A stretch of DNA of 64,000 nucleotides from Streptomyces sp. NBC_00306 (GTDB taxonomy: Bacteria; Actinomycetota; Actinomycetes; Streptomycetales; Streptomycetaceae), in contig NZ_CP108032.1 in assembly GCF_036169555.1 (NCBI RefSeq), forward strand, positions 7,006,001 through 7,070,000, written 5' to 3'. Under the pieces are notes generated by a model. That model worked only from the letters and a program-made list of their open reading frames with translations, was not told the DNA's origin and searched no databases. This document shows, piece after piece, positions 32,994 to 41,624 of this stretch (its first letter is position 1; each line of letters opens with the position of its first letter). Position numbers and translations under genes: made by a program.

Positions 32994-33799
32994 TCGTCGA
33001 GGAGCCGGGACCGCAATTGCTCGCGCGTCTCGGGGCTCACCTTCAGGCCCTCGGTGAGATAGCGGTCGGTGGTGCCCCAGGTCTGGTCGATCGTGTCGAA
33101 CGCGGCGTGCAGATACGTGGAGCGGGCGTCGAAGAGGGGGCTCAGCAGCTCCATCCCCTCCGGCGACATGCCGGCGGGAGAGTTGTCCTTGCGCCGGACC
33201 ACGTAACGCCGGTGCGGGTCGTTGGACTTGAGGTAGTCCGCCTCGATCGCCTCGCGCTCCACCCCGACCGCCATCAGGGACACGGCGATCGACAGACCCG
33301 CGCGGTCCTTGCCCGCGGCGCAGTGCATCAGGGCCGGCACGCTGTTCTCGGCGAGTGCGTGCAGGACACGGCTGTGCTCGCCGGTGCGCTGCGTGATGAT
33401 CGTGCGGTAGGAGGCGGACATCCTGTCCGCCGCCTTGCCGTCCGAGAGGATCGAGCGCAGCTGGTCGATGTTGCCCTCGCGGACCATCTTCCAGAACTCC
33501 GCGCCGTCGGCCGGGTCGGTGAGCGGCAGGTTCAGATTGCGTACGCCGGGAAGCTCGACGTCAGGACCTTCCAGCCGCATGTCCGCCGCGTTGCGGAAGT
33601 CGAAGATCGTGTGCAGGCCGAGCGTCGTCAGGAACGAGGCGTCGGCCGCGGTCGCGTTCGCGAGATGGCCGCTGCGGAAGAGCTTTCCGTACCGCACCTG
33701 CCTGCCGTCCACGGTCGGCAGACCACCCACGTCCCGAAAGTTGCGCACACCGGCCAGTTCGGGCTCGGTCGACGGGACCTGCGGCAGCTGCTGCGTCAC
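32987..33799 (-). CDS. Tyrosine-protein phosphatase
   Basis: A 270-aa tyrosine/serine phosphatase of the Y_phosphatase3 type. The catalytic P-loop HCAAGKDRAG (HCx5R) has Cys near residue 160. The N-terminal NFRDVGGLPTVDGRQVRYGKLFRSGHL is diagnostic of this family. It may act on phosphotyrosine proteins or phosphoinositides. The GTG at 33799 has AGGAG five nucleotides upstream, which excludes the longer Arg-rich frame upstream. The stop lies in a 14-bp tandem repeat. Confidence 0.9.
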   Translation of the reverse strand: MTQQLPQVPSTEPELAGVRNFRDVGGLPTVDGRQVRYGKLFRSGHLANATAADASFLTTLGLHTIFDFRNAADMRLEGPDVELPGVRNLNLPLTDPADGAEFWKMVREGNIDQLRSILSDGKAADRMSASYRTIITQRTGEHSRVLHALAENSVPALMHCAAGKDRAGLSIAVSLMAVGVEREAIEADYLKSNDPHRRYVVRRKDNSPAGMSPEGMELLSPLFDARSTYLHAAFDTIDQTWGTTDRYLTEGLKVSPETREQLRSRLLDEA

Positions 33800-33979
33800 G
33801 TGAGCTCCTGAAGTCACTGCGGTCGGCGCCGGTCGCCGACGACGGCGGTCTCGACGATACGACATGGATTCGTCGGGCAATCATCTTGGCCCCGACCCCG
33901 CAGAGGCGTTGCACGGGCGGTGGTCCGCGTCGGATGATGTGCGGGCCTGTGCGGACCTGTGAGTATCTGAGGGGTCGGG

Positions 33980-36073
33980 ATGATCGAGAGCGTTGGCAAG
34001 GGTCGTACGTGGGTTCTCTCCGGACCGACGAGCAGCTATGCGCTGCACCTCACGGACGACGACGAGCTGTTGCATCTCCACTGGGGGCCGCACATATCCG
34101 GTGCGGACGCCGAGGCGCTCGCGGACCGGGGGCTGCCGCCCTACTGGCCGTTCGAGTCCCCTCTCGACGGGCACGAGGAGTACCCCGTCGAGGGTGGCCC
34201 CCGTTTCGTCCGCCCCTCCCTCTCCGTCCGCACACCCCAGGTGCGCGGTACCGAGTGGGCCTTCGCCGACGCCTCCGCGGACGGCGACGAGCTGCGGCTG
34301 CGCTTCACGGACGCCGTGCACGGGCTGGGGCTCATCCTTCACCACCGCATGTGCGACGAGGCCGATGTGATCGAGCGCTGGGTGACGGTCGCCCATGAAG
34401 GGGAGGGGCCCGATCTGGAGCTGCTGCGGGCCGACGCGGCCGCCTGGACGCTGCCGCAGCGCGACGCCTGGCGGCTGAGCCAGCTGCACGGCCGGTGGGC
34501 CGCCGAGTCCCTGCTCGTACGGTCCCCGCTCACCTATGGCGAAAAGGTGCTCAGCAGCCGCCGCGGCCACACCGGCCACCAGCACCTTCCCTGGGTCGCG
34601 CTCGACGCGGACGGAGCGACCGAGGAACACGGCGAGGTCTACGGCTGCGCGCTCGGCTGGTCCGGGTCCTGGCGCATCAGCGTCCAGCAGCTGCCCGACG
34701 GCCTGGTGCAGATCACCGGCGGGGCCGGTTACGACGACTCCGGACTGCTCAAGCTCGCTCCCGGGCAGAGCTACACCTCACCCGTATTCGCCGGTCTGTG
34801 GAGCGCCGAGGGGTTCGGCGGCGCCAGTCGTGCCTGGCACACGTGGCAGCGCGCGCGGGTGATCCCGGACGCCGCCGCCGACCGGCCCGTGCTCTACAAC
34901 TCCTGGGAGGCGACGAACTTCGACATCTCCGAGGACCAGCAGCGCGCGCTCGCCCGGCGGGCGGCGGACGTGGGCGTCGAGCTGTTCGTGGTCGACGACG
35001 CCTGGTTCGGGCAGCGGACGAGCGACCGCGCCGGCCTCGGCGACTGGACCCCCAACCCGGACCGCTTCCCGAACGGCCTGCGGCCGCTCGCGGACGAAGT
35101 GCACGAGCTGGGCATGCAGTTCGGCATCTGGGTCGAGCCGGAGATGGTCAACGCCGACAGCGATCTCTACCGGGCGCATCCCGACTGGGTGCAGCACCAC
35201 CCCGGACGGACCAGGACCGAGCTCCGCAATCAGCTGGTCCTGAACCTCGCCCGCAAGGACGTGCAGGACTACCTGTGGGAGCAGTTGCACACGCTGCTCG
35301 GCAGCGCACCGATCGACTATGTGAAGTGGGACTTCAACCGCTGCTTCACGGACGCCGGCTGGCCCGGTGAGGACTATCCGCAGCGGCTGTGGGTGGAACA
35401 CGTCGACGCCCTCTACGCGCTCCTGGAGCGGCTGCGTGCCGCACACCCCGGTGTCGCGTTCGAGTCCTGCTCCGGCGGTGGCGGCCGGATCGATCTGGGG
35501 ATCCTCTCCCGCACCGACCAGGTGTGGACCTCGGACAACACCGATCCGCTGGACCGGCTCGCGATCCAGGACGGCTTCACCCAGATCCACCCCGCGCGGG
35601 TGATGGCCGCCTGGGTCACCGACAGCCCCAATGTCCAGCTCAACGGGCGATTCAGCAGCCTGCGCTTCCGCTTCGTGAGCGCCATGGCGGGTGTGCTCGG
35701 GGTGGGCGGCGACCTGACCGAGTGGACCGAGGAGGAGCTGGCCGAGGCGCGCGACTGGGTGGAGCTCTACAAGAGGATCCGGCCGGTCGTGCAGCACGGA
35801 GACCTGTACCGGCTGCGGGCACCGGAGGGCGGGCTCAGCGCCGTGCAGTACCTGCGCGGGGACGAGACCGTCGTCCTCGCCTGGCTCCAGGCGCAGCACT
35901 ACGGCGAGCAGCCGCCGCGGCTGAGGCTGCGCGGCCTCGACCCGGCCGCGGCCTACGAGTGCCAGGACACCGCGCAGGTGCACCGGGGATCGGTGCTGCT
36001 CCATCACGGGCTGCAGACCGGGCTGAAGGGCGACATGGACGCCATGGTGATCAGGTTGCGGCGAATTGGCTGA
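33980..36073 (+). CDS. Alpha-galactosidase (GH36)
   Basis: A 697-aa GH36 enzyme releasing alpha-linked galactose. The nucleophile Asp is in DYVKWDFNRCF (near residue 452) and the acid/base Asp in VWTSDNTDPLDR (near 518). An N-terminal beta-supersandwich and a C-terminal beta-sheet domain flank the TIM barrel. No signal peptide is visible, so it is probably cytoplasmic and acts on imported oligosaccharides. AGGGG precedes the ATG. No sugar transporter or regulator is adjacent. Confidence 0.93.
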   Translation: MIESVGKGRTWVLSGPTSSYALHLTDDDELLHLHWGPHISGADAEALADRGLPPYWPFESPLDGHEEYPVEGGPRFVRPSLSVRTPQVRGTEWAFADASADGDELRLRFTDAVHGLGLILHHRMCDEADVIERWVTVAHEGEGPDLELLRADAAAWTLPQRDAWRLSQLHGRWAAESLLVRSPLTYGEKVLSSRRGHTGHQHLPWVALDADGATEEHGEVYGCALGWSGSWRISVQQLPDGLVQITGGAGYDDSGLLKLAPGQSYTSPVFAGLWSAEGFGGASRAWHTWQRARVIPDAAADRPVLYNSWEATNFDISEDQQRALARRAADVGVELFVVDDAWFGQRTSDRAGLGDWTPNPDRFPNGLRPLADEVHELGMQFGIWVEPEMVNADSDLYRAHPDWVQHHPGRTRTELRNQLVLNLARKDVQDYLWEQLHTLLGSAPIDYVKWDFNRCFTDAGWPGEDYPQRLWVEHVDALYALLERLRAAHPGVAFESCSGGGGRIDLGILSRTDQVWTSDNTDPLDRLAIQDGFTQIHPARVMAAWVTDSPNVQLNGRFSSLRFRFVSAMAGVLGVGGDLTEWTEEELAEARDWVELYKRIRPVVQHGDLYRLRAPEGGLSAVQYLRGDETVVLAWLQAQHYGEQPPRLRLRGLDPAAAYECQDTAQVHRGSVLLHHGLQTGLKGDMDAMVIRLRRIG

Positions 36074-36334
36074 TACCGCTCACCATTCTTTATATCTGGG
36101 CTTTCTGTCCGAATTGAACTGTTCGCCATAGCCTGCCCCATCTGGAATGGAGATGGGAAAAGGCCCGTGAGCAGGATCTCATTCGTGACGGACCGTGGCT
36201 GATCCACCGGCCAGAACTGCGACACCAGAAGGAAGTTGACGCTCCCTCGTCCACGGAGTGTGACCGGAATTTCCCGTCAGATATGTATGTGGCCCCTGAT
36301 CGGAAAAAGAGGTGGCTTGTTCCCGTCCGCAATG
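36074..36334. other. AT-richer intergenic region before the riboswitch
   Basis: About 260 bp with noticeably lower GC than the surroundings (for example around 36080-36125). It contains one short hairpin at 36137-36157 and no convincing gene. It presumably carries the promoter for the riboswitch-controlled peptidase transcript. Confidence 0.5.
36137..36157. terminator. Short hairpin after the alpha-galactosidase gene
   Basis: CCCATCT and AGATGGG form a perfect 7-bp stem with a 7-nt loop, followed by four A residues, 64 bp past the alpha-galactosidase stop. It is a weak terminator candidate. Confidence 0.4.
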
Positions 36335-36537
36335 CTCGCTTACGGTCACGGAAATCCGGACGGACCGCCTAATCCTGCCGCCGACCGGAATACCCACCCA
36401 CCCACGTGTGGCAGGAGCGGGGGACCCAGGTAGTACGCCGTCCGGTGCTCCGGACGGCTTGGGGTGAAGTCACGCAGCAACGTGACCGGGCATCTCCAGC
36501 CCGAACCCGACAGCTCACCTCGCCGGCGCCGGAGAGG
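36335..36537 (+). ncRNA. c-di-AMP riboswitch (ydaO/yuaA type)
   Basis: The leader of the LysM/M23 peptidase gene carries the conserved blocks of the ydaO-yuaA riboswitch in order. These are CGCCTAATCCTGCCGCC, GGCAGGAGCGGGGGACCCA, CTTGGGGTGAAGTC, GACCGGGCATCTCCAGCCCG and AACCCGACAGCTCACC, ending in CGCCGGCGCCGG next to the ribosome binding site. This class senses cyclic di-AMP and in actinobacteria precedes cell-wall hydrolase and resuscitation-factor genes, usually turning expression off at high ligand. The 5' boundary is approximate. Confidence 0.92.
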
Positions 36538-36545
36538 AATGCGCC

Positions 36546-37496
36546 ATGCCCGGAAAGGGTAAGCACCGCCGTCCCAAGTCCCGTTCCCTCTCCCGCGGTT
36601 TCGTCGCCGCGGGTACCGGTGGCGCAGCCATCGCCCTCCCGCTGATGGGTGCGGCAGGCGCCCACGCCGCGGACAAGGCGGCTCCCGCCGCGGCCCCGGC
36701 CGTCGCTCCGCAGAAGGCGGCCGCCGTTCCGGCCGCTTCCACCGCGCAGAAGCCGGCCGCCCCCACGTCGTACCGCGTCGTCGCCGGTGACTATCTGTCC
36801 AAGATCGCCGCCGAGCACGACGTCCGTGGCGGCTGGCAGAAGCTGTACGCGGACAACCGTGCCGCCGTGGGCGACGACCCCGCGCTGATCCACCCGGGCC
36901 TCAAGCTCACCATCGGCGCCAAGGCCCAGGAGCAGCCGGCCGAGAAGCCGGCGCGGAAGGCCGCCCCCGCGAAGCCGAAGGCCTCGGACAACGAGGACCG
37001 CGCCTCCCGCAGCGAGTCCCGCGAGAGCGGCACGGCCGCGAAGGCCTCGACGAGCGACGCGGCCGAATCCGCGCCGCAGGAGAACGCCTCCGGCTACTCC
37101 GCGCCGCTGGACTCCGCCGCCGTCACGACCCCCTACCGCGCCTCCGGCGCCATGTGGTCCAGCGGCTACCACACCGGTATCGACTTCGCCGCGTCCACCG
37201 GCACCACGGTCAAGTCCGTGGGCCCGGGCAGCGTCGTCTCCGCCGGGTGGAGCGGTGCGTACGGCAACGAGGTCGTCATCCAGCACACCGACGGCACCTA
37301 CTCCCAGTACGCCCACCTCTCGTCGCTGACCGTCTCCGCGGGTCAGAACGTGAGCGGTGGACAGCAGATCGGCCTTTCCGGCAGCACGGGCAACTCCAGC
37401 GGCCCGCACCTGCACTTCGAGATCCGCACCGGCCCGAGCTACGGCTCGGACATGGACCCGGTCTCGTACCTGCGCCAGTACGGCGTTTCTCTCTGA
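36546..37496 (+). CDS. Secreted LysM and M23-family peptidoglycan endopeptidase
   Basis: A 316-aa exported cell-wall hydrolase. A signal peptide runs from basic residues KHRRPKSRSLSRG through a hydrophobic stretch to AGAHAAD. A LysM domain (SYRVVAGDYLSKIAAEHDVRGG with YADNRAAVGDDP) lies at about residues 77-123, followed by an Ala/Lys/Ser linker. A C-terminal M23 domain has zinc ligands in YHTGIDF and HLHFEI. It cleaves peptide cross-links in peptidoglycan. The riboswitch immediately upstream ties it to c-di-AMP, and a 17-bp-stem terminator follows. The ATG is preceded by GGAGAGGA. Confidence 0.94.
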   Translation: MPGKGKHRRPKSRSLSRGFVAAGTGGAAIALPLMGAAGAHAADKAAPAAAPAVAPQKAAAVPAASTAQKPAAPTSYRVVAGDYLSKIAAEHDVRGGWQKLYADNRAAVGDDPALIHPGLKLTIGAKAQEQPAEKPARKAAPAKPKASDNEDRASRSESRESGTAAKASTSDAAESAPQENASGYSAPLDSAAVTTPYRASGAMWSSGYHTGIDFAASTGTTVKSVGPGSVVSAGWSGAYGNEVVIQHTDGTYSQYAHLSSLTVSAGQNVSGGQQIGLSGSTGNSSGPHLHFEIRTGPSYGSDMDPVSYLRQYGVSL

Positions 37497-37510
37497 CGCA
37501 CCCAAAACGC

Positions 37511-37553
37511 CCGAATCCCCCCGTGCCGCCCCTTTTGGCACGGGGGGATTCGG
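37511..37553 (+). terminator. Strong terminator after the LysM/M23 gene
   Basis: A perfect 17-bp stem, CCGAATCCCCCCGTGCC with GGCACGGGGGGATTCGG, closes a 9-nt loop 14 nt past the stop codon. Confidence 0.92.
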
Positions 37554-37657
37554 CGTATTCCGCGCTTGTCGAAACTTGACCGGTGGCAAAGATCACGCAC
37601 CGTCAACCCCTCCTTACGGTCGCGTAGGTCACACCCGTAAGGACAGGATGAGTCCTT

Positions 37658-38449
37658 GTGGCAGACGATTCGAGAACAGACGGAACAGGCGCAATCGGGT
37701 CGTACGCGGCGATCGGTGACAGCTTCACCGAAGGCGTCGGAGACCCGGGACCGGACGGGGCGTTCGTCGGCTGGGCGGACCGGTTCGCGGTCCTGCTCGA
37801 CGACCGGATGCCCGAACACACCTTTCGCTACGCCAACCTCGCCGTGCGCGGCCGGCTGCTCGACCAGATCGTCGCGGAGCAGGTGCCGCGGGCGAAGGAA
37901 CTCGCCCCGGACCTGGTGACGTTCTGCGCCGGCGGCAACGACATCATCCGCCCGGGCAGCGACCCCGACGACGTGGCCGAACGCTTCGAGCGAGCCGTCG
38001 CCGACCTCACCGGCGCGGTCGGGACGGTGATGGTCACCACCGGCTTCGACACCCGCGGTGTGCCGGTGCTGCGCCATCTGCGCGGCAAGATCGCCACGTA
38101 CACGGCCCATGTCCGCGCCATCGCCGATCGCTACGACTGTCCCGTGCTCGACCTCTGGTCGCTCAAGTCGGTCCAGGACAGGCGGGCGTGGGACGGCGAC
38201 CGGCTGCACCTGTCGCCCGAGGGGCACACCCGGGTCGCCCTGCGCGCCGCCCAGGTCCTCGGACTCGACGTGCCCGCCGACCCGGACCAGGAGTGGCCGG
38301 TCCTGCCGCCGCGCGCTCCCTTCGAGGTGCGCCGCGACAACGTCCAGTGGGCACGCGAGCACCTGGTGCCGTGGATCGGCCGCAGGCTGCGCGGCGAGAG
38401 CTCGGGCGACCACGTCGCGGCGAAGCGGCCGGACCTGCTGCCGCTGTGA
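37658..38449 (+). CDS. SGNH/GDSL-type hydrolase
   Basis: A 263-aa SGNH-fold esterase/lipase. Block I is AAIGDSFTEGVGD with Ser22, block III is FCAGGNDIIRPG, and the catalytic Asp-His is in GDRLHLSPEGHTRVAL. No signal peptide is seen, so it is probably cytoplasmic; many streptomycete homologues of this type are. The GTG start has a weak upstream GGATGAG. It ends 20 bp from the convergent STM4011-type gene. Substrate unknown. Confidence 0.9.
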   Translation: MADDSRTDGTGAIGSYAAIGDSFTEGVGDPGPDGAFVGWADRFAVLLDDRMPEHTFRYANLAVRGRLLDQIVAEQVPRAKELAPDLVTFCAGGNDIIRPGSDPDDVAERFERAVADLTGAVGTVMVTTGFDTRGVPVLRHLRGKIATYTAHVRAIADRYDCPVLDLWSLKSVQDRRAWDGDRLHLSPEGHTRVALRAAQVLGLDVPADPDQEWPVLPPRAPFEVRRDNVQWAREHLVPWIGRRLRGESSGDHVAAKRPDLLPL

Positions 38450-38468
38450 GGCGGGCGGTGGGGAACGG

Positions 38469-39323
38469 CTAGCGGCCGGCAGGTCGGGCCGGGATCCGCT
38501 CCAGCACCCCGCCGGCGAACACGTCGTACAACGGCAACGACTCCAGGTGGACATAGCCGATGTGGCAGTCGCAGACGGCCAGCGGACAGGCGCGGGGGCG
38601 CAGCGCCTGCCGGTAGGTGCCGTCGTAGAGGTTCCCGAGCTCGTCCGGGACGAAGTGACAGCGCCGCACCGTGCCGTCCCCGTCCACGGAGACGACCGAT
38701 TCGCCCGTCCGGCAGGGCAGCCCGGCCGACCGGTGCGGATGGCGGCTGTACGCGAACAGCGGGTCGAGTTCGCTCCACTCGGCGGCCTCGGCGTGGGTGT
38801 AGGTGCGGCCCTCCGCCGCGTTCACCCAGAGGTAGACATGGGCCGGCAGTTCGGCGCGGAGCCGGCGGGCGTGCTCCAGGTGCTCGGGGAAGCCGACGAT
38901 GCCGACGCTGAAGCGGACGCCGCGCGCGGCGAGATCCCGGCACTTGCCGAGGAAGCGGTCGTACGGCGTCTGGCCCGGGTGGTAGGTGCACCAGAGCGCC
39001 AGGGTGTCCGGGTCCGCGTCCGCGAGCCAGCCGGTGCGGCAGCTCAGGTTGGTCTGGATCGCCACCCGCCGGACCTGCGGCAGCCGGGACAGATCGACGA
39101 GCGCCCTGCGGTACCAGGAACGGACCAGCCCCTCGCCCCAAGGCGTGAACAGCACCGCCAGACGGTCGTCGGTCTGCGCGGACACCCATCCGGCGAAGCG
39201 CTCCAGAGCTGCCCGGTCAGCACGCAGCTGCTCGGTGCTGTCCCGCCGCTTGGCGAACGGGCAGTAGGGGCAGTCGTAGTCGCACGAAGCGAGCGGGCCC
39301 CGGTACAGGAGGGTCAGATCCAT
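38469..39323 (-). CDS. STM4011 family radical SAM protein
   Basis: A 284-aa radical SAM enzyme of the STM4011 family. The cluster motif CDYDCPYC (Cys14, Cys18, Cys21) is very close to the N-terminus. LFTPWGEGLVRSWY is in the usual GGE position. The C-terminal region has a SPASM-like cysteine set (CRTGESV, RRCHF, RACPLAVCDCHIGY), suggesting an auxiliary Fe-S cluster as in peptide-modifying maturases. The ATG at 39323 matches family length. It is the last gene of the five-gene STM4011-4015 operon, 7 bp after STM4012. Substrate unknown. Confidence 0.88.
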   Translation of the reverse strand: MDLTLLYRGPLASCDYDCPYCPFAKRRDSTEQLRADRAALERFAGWVSAQTDDRLAVLFTPWGEGLVRSWYRRALVDLSRLPQVRRVAIQTNLSCRTGWLADADPDTLALWCTYHPGQTPYDRFLGKCRDLAARGVRFSVGIVGFPEHLEHARRLRAELPAHVYLWVNAAEGRTYTHAEAAEWSELDPLFAYSRHPHRSAGLPCRTGESVVSVDGDGTVRRCHFVPDELGNLYDGTYRQALRPRACPLAVCDCHIGYVHLESLPLYDVFAGGVLERIPARPAGR

Positions 39324-39330
39324 CTGCGGC

Positions 39331-40668
39331 TCACTTCGGTTCGTACGCGGCCATGGCGGCGCGCACGGCGGGTGAGAAGAGCTCCGGACCGAGCGCGTCA
39401 GAGTGCGCCAGGCCCTCCGCACTGAGCCTCAGCCGGTCCGGTGCGGCGGTGTCGTCGAGCCAGCCGAGCGACGCGAACCGCTCCAGCTCCGCCCCGAAGT
39501 CGAGGGCAGGGTGGTGTCCGAACCGCTGCCGGTACTCCTTCACCTCCATGCCCTCCGCCTGGAGAAGCGACTGGAGCAGATGGCGTCGCCGGGCCTCGGA
39601 CTCGTCGATGCGGCGGCCGACCTCGGCACGGCCGAAGTCCTCGGTGGCCGTGTAGTCGTCGATGATGCTGCGGACCTGGTGCATGTCCACGGCGTAGTCG
39701 AAGGAGTAGTGCAGGGCGGAGGTGTAGGAGCGGGCGCCGCAGCCGAGGCCGATCATGCCGTCGGTCTGGCAGGCGTAGTCGTCCGCGCCCTGTGCGGGAG
39801 CCCCCGTGCGGCGGAACATCCGCATCGACACCTGCTCGTATCCCTCGGCGAGGAGATGGTCACGGCCCTCGCGGTACAGCTCCAGCCGCTGGGCGTCCCA
39901 TGCCTCGTTGCTGCCCGTCGCTCGACGGCCCAGACCCGTGAGGGGCCTGACGTACAACGGGTAGAGATACAGCTCCTCCGGCTCCCAGGCGAGCGCGGCG
40001 TCCAGCGAACGGCGCCAGCTCCCCGGGGTCTGGCCCTCGATGCCGTAGATCAGGTCGATGTTGAGGACGGGGATGCGGGCGTCGCGTATCCGGGACAGCG
40101 CGGACTCCACGTCGGCGCGGCGCTGCGGTCGGACGGCGGCCCGGGCCTCCTGGTCGTCGAAGCTCTGTACGCCGATGCTGAGCCGGGTGGCACCACGGTC
40201 GGCGAGGACGGCGAGCCGGTCCGCGGTCGCGGTGGCCGGAGAGGTCTCCACGGACAGCGGGACGGCGCGCAGATCCACGCCGGTCCTCTTCTCGGCGATG
40301 TCGCACAGCCGGTCCAGCTCGCCGGCGGTCAGGAAGGTGGGGGTGCCACCACCGAAGGCCGCGGCGGCGAAGCGCACCGGATCCCGGCCCCCGAGCGCGT
40401 CCCGGACAGCGGTCGCCTGGCGGTCCAGCGCGTCGAGATAGCGGGTGCTCAGCTCGTCGGGAGCGCCGATGCGGGTGAAGAGATTGCAGAAGCCGCAGCG
40501 GACCTCACAGAACGGTATGTGCAGATAGAGGGAGAGCGCGTCCTTGCGCTCCGCCGACCACAGCTCGCGCAGCGACGGCCGGTCGGGGAGCGGACGGTAC
40601 GCCGTCTTGTGCGGATACGCGTAGACATAACTCTGGTACGGGCGGGGGCGGTTCACCGGTGCGCTCAT
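39331..40668 (-). CDS. STM4012 family radical SAM protein (HemN-like)
   Basis: A 445-aa radical SAM protein resembling coproporphyrinogen III dehydrogenase HemN/HemW. The motif YLHIPFCEVRCGFCNLF contains Cys54, Cys58 and Cys61. AAFGGGTPTFLTAGELDRL, SIGVQSFDDQEARAAVRP and the C-terminal HemN wing (RHLLQSLLQAEGM) follow. Genomic context argues against a haem role, since no haem genes are nearby. It overlaps the STM4013-type gene by 4 nt (ATGA), so it is translationally coupled. Function in the family is uncharacterised. Confidence 0.9.
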   Translation of the reverse strand: MSAPVNRPRPYQSYVYAYPHKTAYRPLPDRPSLRELWSAERKDALSLYLHIPFCEVRCGFCNLFTRIGAPDELSTRYLDALDRQATAVRDALGGRDPVRFAAAAFGGGTPTFLTAGELDRLCDIAEKRTGVDLRAVPLSVETSPATATADRLAVLADRGATRLSIGVQSFDDQEARAAVRPQRRADVESALSRIRDARIPVLNIDLIYGIEGQTPGSWRRSLDAALAWEPEELYLYPLYVRPLTGLGRRATGSNEAWDAQRLELYREGRDHLLAEGYEQVSMRMFRRTGAPAQGADDYACQTDGMIGLGCGARSYTSALHYSFDYAVDMHQVRSIIDDYTATEDFGRAEVGRRIDESEARRRHLLQSLLQAEGMEVKEYRQRFGHHPALDFGAELERFASLGWLDDTAAPDRLRLSAEGLAHSDALGPELFSPAVRAAMAAYEPK

Positions 40669-41624
40669 GCCGTGGCCCCTTCGAGGAAGAAGTGGACGTA
40701 CGGCACGGTCCAGACGGCCTCATGACCGAGACGGTGCCCGGTGTAGCCGTCGTCCCCGTAGGCCGTGCCGTGGTCGGAGCAGACGATGGCGAAGCAGCGC
40801 CGGCGGCTGCGCGCGGCGGCGAACAGCCGGCCGATATGACGGTCGACGTACTCCAGGGCTGCCGCGTGGGTCTCCCGCGTGTCGCCCGACTCCCGGGTGG
40901 CGCCCGGGAGATGGAACCAGTTGGGCTGGTGCAGCGAGGGAACGTTGACGAACAGGAACAGGCGCTGCTCGTGCGGGAGCCCGGCGACGATCTGCTCGGC
41001 ACGCTCCACCTGCGCCTCGAAGGAGGTGGGCGACGCGACCCCGAACTCCGGCTCCCAGTGGCTCTCCTGGAACATCCCCGGGAGGACGGAGCCCAGCGGG
41101 CCCTGCTGGTTGAAGAAGCCCACGCCACCGACGCAGACCGTGCGGTACCCGGCCTGCGCCAGACCGGAGACGAGGTCGGGGGTGTCGAAGACGTAGGTCC
41201 TGGGGGCGGTCGTCTCACTGCCCGCGAAGCGTGCGGCGAACAGCCGCGGATGCGGTCCCGGTGCGGCCGGTGTCGGCAGGAAACCCGCGAAGATCGCCTG
41301 GTGGGAGGCGTAGGTGAAGCTGCCCGGCGCGTGTCGCTCCTGCCAGCGTCCGCCGGGCAGATGACGGGCCAGATGGGGAATGCGGCCGGCGGCCGCGAGC
41401 TCGGCGGCGACGTCGAAACGCAGTGTGTCGAGGGTGACGAGCAGCAGATCGTCGCGCCCGACGACCTCGTTCATGTCCGGGTCCGGGTCGGGGTCTGACG
41501 CCGGTGCCGGTGCCGGTGCCGGTGCCGGTACGGATGCCGGGGCTGCGGCCGGGTGTGAGGGTGGTGCCGGATTCGGGTGCGGGGCCCCGGACGTCGGGTG
41601 GGCGGAGGTCTCAGGCGGTGGCAC
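40665..41624 (-). CDS. STM4013/SEN3800 family hydrolase (alkaline phosphatase superfamily)
   Basis: About 319 aa. The catalytic domain, from MNEVVGRDDLLLVTLDTLRFD, is a sulfatase/phosphodiesterase-like alkaline phosphatase fold with SFTYASHQAIFAGFLP near the nucleophile position and the metal-ligand segment VCSDHGTAYGDDGY. I prefer GTG at 41624 because AAGGA lies about 8 nt upstream and it overlaps the STM4014 stop by 14 nt. The internal ATG at 41474 (269 aa) has no ribosome binding site. The extra ~50 residues are Pro/Ala-rich and end in AP and DP dipeptide repeats. Substrate unknown; it is the third gene of the five-gene operon. Confidence 0.82.
   Translation of the reverse strand: MPPPETSAHPTSGAPHPNPAPPSHPAAAPASVPAPAPAPAPASDPDPDPDMNEVVGRDDLLLVTLDTLRFDVAAELAAAGRIPHLARHLPGGRWQERHAPGSFTYASHQAIFAGFLPTPAAPGPHPRLFAARFAGSETTAPRTYVFDTPDLVSGLAQAGYRTVCVGGVGFFNQQGPLGSVLPGMFQESHWEPEFGVASPTSFEAQVERAEQIVAGLPHEQRLFLFVNVPSLHQPNWFHLPGATRESGDTRETHAAALEYVDRHIGRLFAAARSRRRCFAIVCSDHGTAYGDDGYTGHRLGHEAVWTVPYVHFFLEGATA

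Noticed and set aside
39331-40668. Annotation of the STM4012-type gene as hemN or hemW
   Set aside because: The fold and CxxxCxxC motif are shared, but it is embedded in a five-gene STM401x operon with no haem genes and has the STM4012-type N-terminus.
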